From Lichina pygmaea (lineage: Eukaryota > Ascomycota > Lichinomycetes > Lichinales > Lichinaceae), in the NCBI GenBank assembly GCA_963422465.1, contig OY730170.1:1426001-1490000 (forward strand): a stretch of DNA of 64,000 bases. The letters are read 5' to 3'. The translations under genes were made by a program, and so were the position numbers. Numbering within the stretch: position 1 is the stretch's first letter; every line of letters starts with the position of its first letter. The notes under the pieces are model-generated. The model did no database searches and was not told where the DNA came from. It was given only the letters and a program-made list of their open reading frames with translations. Of this stretch, positions 59,391-64,000 are shown one piece after another.

Positions 59391-62384
59391 CTATGGTGAA
59401 CGAGGACCATTGACCCGTCGTCGTTCGATTCTCGGCGACGGCACTGACGTTCCCGAAGCTTTCCAAGTGTCGGCCTGCTCGACTCTAGGATCGGCCATCC
59501 AAGGCACGTCGCCCACGTCGTCGAGCGTCAGCGAGATCGGGCCAAGCGTGAAGTTTGGTCCGAGCCTGAACTTCCTGATCACCGCCACCTGCCGCTTGCG
59601 CTCGAGATTCTGGACGTGGCGGGCGTAGTCGATCGGGTTATAGGGCATGGTGCGGATGGCGAAGAGCGTGCGCGGACAGTCTTTCAGGATCGTCCGCAGC
59701 GGCTCGCGCTCGACGCCACCCCACTGGCGCGTCAGCAGCGTCAGCGCTTGAGACAGCAGCTCCAGCGTCTCGTTGCTCGGTTCGCGCAGCCCCTGCTTGA
59801 GTCGGACCTTGTACGCATGCCGTATCTGTAGGCTCTTCTTCATCTCGCCCCAGCCCGTCCACCCGGGCATCAGGTGCTCCTCGCAGAGCCGGAACACCTC
59901 GAGATCGAATGCCGATTCGATCAGCAGCTGCAGCGCCGTGTTCCAGTTCGCCGCGTCGAAATCGTAGCCGTCCCACAAGAGCTTCTTGACCGTCGTCAGC
60001 ACCTCGGCCGTCCTGCCCATTTTGGCCAGCGTGTCGATGTACGGCTTGAAGACCGGGTTGAGCACGCGCTGGCGCGCCGGTGAGACCCAGTTCTGCTGGC
60101 TGCCCGGATTCGCGCCCAGCGACCGACTCTCGGCCGCGGCCTGGTCCAGGGCCATCTGCCAGCACTCGTCGACCAGATCGTACGCCTGGTGCTGTCGAAC
60201 GGCTGCCATCATGGCGTGAAGCAGCCGTAGCGGAGGCACCATCTTGCTCTTCCTTTCCGTGCACTTGCCCCAGAGGCTGATGAAGGCGTTCTTCAAGGAC
60301 TCAATATTCTCCGTGAACGGCCGTCGTCCGTACGTGTTCATGAGCAGCTCCATATGGGCGCGGACAGGCTGATCGTCGTCGTCCGTCGCCGGCTTGGTGT
60401 ATGTCCATGGGATGGCAACTGGCTTGTGCATCTTGCGCGGGTTGGGGGGTCGCAAAACCGCGCCGACCATGTTCTCTGTCGGATCAAAATGATACTCTAA
60501 GCAGCTGATGAGGTTGCCATCCAGCGTTCTCTTGTTCACCTCTGCGCTGGCTTTCAACAGAGGGATGTTCGAGGTGCGCGCGGGCTTGATCTTCTCGTTC
60601 CGCATTCGGTTGTATGTCTGTGTCACCCGCCGCGGCCGCCCCGCCTTGGCGTATGCGCCCATCAGAAGCCCGTAGTGAAAGCTGGTCCTCTTCACACCCG
60701 CACGAGGCAAGACCTCGTCGAAGAACCACCTTGCTCGGCGTGTTGAGCCAACCTCGATGAGCCCATAGAGGATGTGGGTGTAGGTGTGGGAGTTGGGTGA
60801 CACGCCTGCCTGACACATGTACCGAAACACTCGAACGACATCGCGCATGCGTCGAGTGCGAGCGTAGCCGTAGAGGACGTCATTCCACATCTCCGTGTAT
60901 GAGCCCGGCATCTGCTTGAAGAGAAGCTCCGATGCAAACCGTTCCGCCATTTCCACATCCTGGCGTCGAGCTAGCGCGTGGACGAGCCCCCGATACATCT
61001 CCAACGTTTTTAGGACCCCCATGCTGTCGGCTTCCGAAAGAAGCTCCCGAACACCATCCAAGTCGCCGGTCCGACCACAGACGGAGAGAAGGGGCGTAAA
61101 TGTGTCGGAATCTACGCTCAGACCAGCCCGCTTGACGTCTTCGAAGCACTTGGCGGCACCCGCAACATCCGAGACTTCGCAGTAAGCCCGAAGCAGAGCG
61201 TTCCAACATGAAAGATCAGGCGTCAAGCCGTACTCGGAGGAAATGCTGTCAAAATGATGACAGGCTTGCTCGATGCGGCCACGCACGGCAAGGGCATGCA
61301 ACAAAGGTGCAAACGTCTGGGCACGCTTGGGAGTACCGTATCTTTGCCGGCGCATCTTCAAGAGTTTCAAGACTGCTGCAATGAAGCCGTGGGCTGCAAC
61401 GAACGCCATAGCGATCGAAAAGACCCGAGGGTTGTCTTTGCCGTGCATCCGCTCCAAGTGCCTCAGTATGACGCCAAGGGCGCAGAGTCGCTGCTCGTGC
61501 TTCGTCCTATGGAGGGAAGTGAGAGCATCGCCCATTGGCCCACCTCGCGTGTTCGGTAGTCGGCCTTCATAGCAGGGCGTGATCATTTCTCGATAGGCTG
61601 AGAGATACCGCACAGTGTCTTCCTCGGCGTCCATCCCTGGCGGGAGTCCAAGGTCCCATACACTGTCTGTGTCGGGGTGTTCCAATTTGACCTCAGCGTC
61701 ACCATCTTCCTGGGTCACCGGATACCGCGCAACTGGCGATGACGTAAAGGCGTCCTCCAGGGCAGTACCATACTCATCCTCGTCTTCCAATGCGGTGACC
61801 GCACGTGTGACAACAGTCCCAGCTGCTGCCTGAAACTCCGTGCTGGCGCTTGGCTCGGCATTCGCTTCAAGCTTGGCATCGTCGGTGAGATTTTCCGCGG
61901 GAGATTCGCTATCCTCGGTTTCTCTGGCTTTTGCTACCGCAATTGCTGCAGTTGAGGTTTGCGAGAACATGCGTTTAGATGCTGCAGGACTGATGCAACT
62001 GCGAGCTCTCTTCGAGCTTCTCCGGCGAGATATGTCGTGATACAACGAGGGCCAGACTGTGATGGGGTAAAGAAAGTCCAAGAAGGGCAGAGAAGATGCT
62101 GCAAGCACCCCTGCATCCTTTCCATCATGTCGTAGCACTTTGCTCCTTGTGCTTGCTGATCGACCATGATGCATGCCTCCACAAGAGGGTGTATTATATA
62201 CGTTTTGGCCATGCGCCCGGGACGCGGGATCCGTAGCTCGTTGTGCGGCCCTTGATGGGATTCGAGAGTGCAGTGCTTGCCGGAGGCCAACGAGATCGTG
62301 TAAGCCGCTGTTCGTCTTGAGCATAGCCGGAATGGATCCTGCTTTCTTGTCAACAGGGGGGCGACCTGGTAGAGCTATTAACAT
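59391..62384 (-). CDS. Mitochondrial pentatricopeptide-repeat (PPR) protein
   Basis: PPR proteins bind organelle RNAs and guide their processing, stability or translation. A single open frame of 997 aa, with no intron needed. The N-terminus is rich in Arg/Ser with few acids (RQALHSRIPSRAAQRA), fitting mitochondrial import; a start at the later Met (MLKTNSG, residue 21) is also possible. From about residue 320 the 35-residue helical pairs are visible: AQTFAPLLHALAVRGRIEQACHHF, DLSCWNALLRAYCEVSDVAGAAKCFEDVKRAG, DTFTPLLSVCGRTGDLDGVRELL, YTEMWNDVLYGYARTRRMRDVVRVFRYM, NSHTYTHILYGLIEVGSTRRARWFF, FHYGLLMGAYAKAGRPRRV. The target RNA cannot be told. It is divergent with SRP68 over 366 bp. Confidence 0.92.
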   Translation of the reverse strand: MLIALPGRPPVDKKAGSIPAMLKTNSGLHDLVGLRQALHSRIPSRAAQRATDPASRAHGQNVYNTPSCGGMHHGRSASTRSKVLRHDGKDAGVLAASSLPFLDFLYPITVWPSLYHDISRRRSSKRARSCISPAASKRMFSQTSTAAIAVAKARETEDSESPAENLTDDAKLEANAEPSASTEFQAAAGTVVTRAVTALEDEDEYGTALEDAFTSSPVARYPVTQEDGDAEVKLEHPDTDSVWDLGLPPGMDAEEDTVRYLSAYREMITPCYEGRLPNTRGGPMGDALTSLHRTKHEQRLCALGVILRHLERMHGKDNPRVFSIAMAFVAAHGFIAAVLKLLKMRRQRYGTPKRAQTFAPLLHALAVRGRIEQACHHFDSISSEYGLTPDLSCWNALLRAYCEVSDVAGAAKCFEDVKRAGLSVDSDTFTPLLSVCGRTGDLDGVRELLSEADSMGVLKTLEMYRGLVHALARRQDVEMAERFASELLFKQMPGSYTEMWNDVLYGYARTRRMRDVVRVFRYMCQAGVSPNSHTYTHILYGLIEVGSTRRARWFFDEVLPRAGVKRTSFHYGLLMGAYAKAGRPRRVTQTYNRMRNEKIKPARTSNIPLLKASAEVNKRTLDGNLISCLEYHFDPTENMVGAVLRPPNPRKMHKPVAIPWTYTKPATDDDDQPVRAHMELLMNTYGRRPFTENIESLKNAFISLWGKCTERKSKMVPPLRLLHAMMAAVRQHQAYDLVDECWQMALDQAAAESRSLGANPGSQQNWVSPARQRVLNPVFKPYIDTLAKMGRTAEVLTTVKKLLWDGYDFDAANWNTALQLLIESAFDLEVFRLCEEHLMPGWTGWGEMKKSLQIRHAYKVRLKQGLREPSNETLELLSQALTLLTRQWGGVEREPLRTILKDCPRTLFAIRTMPYNPIDYARHVQNLERKRQVAVIRKFRLGPNFTLGPISLTLDDVGDVPWMADPRVEQADTWKASGTSVPSPRIERRRVNGPRSP

Positions 62385-62750
62385 GCGTGATTAGCAGGTA
62401 GACCATCTCATGGGAGACCCGGTGGCGAAATTAGAGGATTTGAGCATCTCACAATGGTACGATACGCCAGTGGACCAGGAGTGGTATCGGCCAGACCTGC
62501 AATCCTCGCGGTAGCCTGGAATACATCCTCAATCGAGAAGCATCACATCACCGTTATGATGTCTTCCGCTGCTCTAAACGGCGAGTCATTCTTGCCGAGA
62601 TAAAACATCTATGATGCGTTCAAGTCACGGGATCTTTTGATTAGTCATTTGGAAGTTCATCCACATTTCTGGGTTGTACCCCCTCCTTTCGACTCTTACC
62701 GGTACGACTTCCACGACACCTTACCAGCTACAAACGTACCGCCCTTAAAT
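62385..62750. promoter_or_regulatory. Shared head-to-head promoter region PPR/SRP68
   Basis: 366 bp between divergent starts. No gene or repeat is seen. Confidence 0.5.
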
Positions 62751-64000
62751 ATGGACATCACACGGTTTGTCATGTCTCACAGGCAAGACGGCTTGCTGCG
62801 TGACGATTACAACTCCTATCGTGGCCATCTGTCCAGACGGCTTTTAAGCACCCGCAGAAGACTGGGGCGTACAACAGCCAAGGGGAAGAAATACTCCGGC
62901 ACGAGCCTGGGCACCGCCGAGGATATCGCAAAGAACCACGAGTAAGTACTATTCCAAGCATATGGTCGCTGATGAATGGAATGATCTAAGTCATAGAAGG
63001 GTTGCGCATCTATGGATTCTCACGGCCGAAAGGGCATGGGCCCAAGCGATGCACATGAGGAGTGCTCGTGCAGCCAGATCAGACGTGCAGGGAATCACAG
63101 GATCAGCTCGTAGCCATATCGTCTCTCGTTTGGCTAGGGCGGTCAAGGTCGCACAAGAACTGTTTAATCTACTGGACGATGCTAGTACCAGTGGTGCAAG
63201 CCGAGAAGACATTCTGGAAGCCCGAGCATATGCCTCTTCTCTGCAGGGATCATATCGACTTGAGAAGAGACAATGGCAGGAGTGTCTGAAGTCTTATTCC
63301 GTGGCCCAGGCTATTTATTCGGCCATCTTGGTAGCAAGCAAGAAAGACGTCTTCAGAGACGTCGTGTCCACCTGGATCGATCCCAATCTCCGATATGCTG
63401 GGTACAAGGCGCAAGTGCCACGTAGCGAGCCGATCCCGAGCATCGTGAGAAAGAATTTTCCCCACTCCGACAACAAATTGATCAATGCCCTCAAACAACT
63501 TGATCCGGAAGCTCTTGGCGATGGGGCCGCACCAGTTCAAGGCTCAGCCGAGCAGCTCGCCGCTCCCGAGACAGTCACTTGGCGGGGTAGGACGGTCAAG
63601 CTTGAAGACGCGGCCATTGCACTTGCTTTGGCAAGTGTGTCTTCTGCTGCGGTGAAGTTGACGAATGACCTAAACTCGCCAGCAAAGACGAGATTATCCC
63701 TCAAAGAGCGAGCGGCTGCCTACGACGGGTTGTTGATTGCGAGCCAGGACGCTGTCGACGCAACAAGACATACCATTGACGAGCTTCTCAGCGAGGGGGT
63801 CGGGCAGAGCGATAGGAAGATGCAGTCTCTTCAGATCACACGCACTGCGCTCGAGTACAATCTTATCGGATGGCGCGTAGGGCGGAATCGAACATTGATT
63901 GGCAACGAGGATGGCCTGCTCGCGGATGGCGTTGGTTCAAAATCAGGGCCTCTGGTCAAAGACGACGAAAAAGCGCGGCCCGAAAGACGCACGAGAAGGG
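62751..64000 (+). CDS. SRP68: Signal recognition particle subunit SRP68 (3' end beyond window)
   Basis: SRP68 binds SRP RNA together with SRP72 and supports elongation arrest and docking at the ER. Model join(62751..62941, 62997..>64000), at least 398 aa visible. The 55-bp intron joins IAKNHE to RVAHLWILTAERAWAQAM. The N-terminal RNA-binding domain is typical: MDITRFVMSHRQDGLLRDDYNSYRGHLSRRL, RRRLGRT. Helical repeats follow (HIVSRLARAVKVAQELFNLL, LEARAYASSLQGSYRLEKRQWQECLKSYSVAQAIYSAI, ERAAAYDGLLIASQDAV). The frame is open to the last base, so about a third of the protein is missing. A Met upstream (62637) is in a different, unconserved frame. Confidence 0.93.

Overview
This is a window of nuclear DNA from a filamentous ascomycete fungus, most likely Pezizomycotina. 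Protein-coding genes are split by many short GT-AG introns, mostly about 45-120 bp. The set is typically ascomycete: ubiquitin-L40 fusion, RRN7, VPS52, FYV7, an Atos-family protein, an MMS1_N protein, and the fungal NADPH:adrenodoxin reductase ARH1 as a relic. I could not fix the class. All exon joins were read by eye from splice sites, frame and family similarity. Where I give a join, the exon lengths sum to whole codons.

Layout. 1-9.7 kb: a four-span membrane protein cut by the window edge, SEC62, a decayed ARH1 copy, an intron-containing tRNA-Gln(TTG) and a polyglutamine PH-domain protein. 9.7-16.6 kb: sparse DNA with two tandem tRNA-like genes carrying long structured inserts, a small coiled-coil protein, an effector-like reading-frame cluster and a secreted stanniocalcin-like protein. 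17-31 kb, gene dense: L-2-hydroxyglutarate dehydrogenase, VPS52, eIF5A, RRN7, ubiquitin-L40, a Yip1-family protein and a TBC1D20/Gyp8-like GAP. 31.9-45 kb: a 17-exon MMS1_N/CPSF160-like protein, aspartate-semialdehyde dehydrogenase (HOM2), eIF5B and a membrane-anchored protein. 47-53.5 kb: FYV7, the Atos-family protein and a cysteine-rich secreted protein. 53.5-59.4 kb: almost no intact genes, with coding relics. 59.4-64 kb: a mitochondrial PPR protein, and SRP68 running off the right edge.

The genes are mainly independent housekeeping units. Themes recur: ER targeting (SEC62, SRP68), early secretory traffic (Yip1-type, Gyp8-type, VPS52), and translation or ribosome production (eIF5A, eIF5B, L40, RRN7, FYV7). 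Several lie head to head over 340-1100 bp shared promoter regions: VPS52/eIF5A, TBC/MMS1_N, HOM2/eIF5B, FYV7/Atos and PPR/SRP68.

The points most worth a second look are: the ubiquitin-L40 gene, whose start codon is split by an intron and followed by a 7-nt microexon; two oppositely oriented copies of a short GC-rich foldback (17.1 and 29.3 kb); the tandem tRNA-like genes with hairpin-bearing inserts; a strong intergenic bias for TACGTA and TTCCGTAC words; and decayed host-gene copies at 4-5 kb and 57.5-58.4 kb. I saw no recognisable LTR element, LINE, DNA transposase or CRISPR array.
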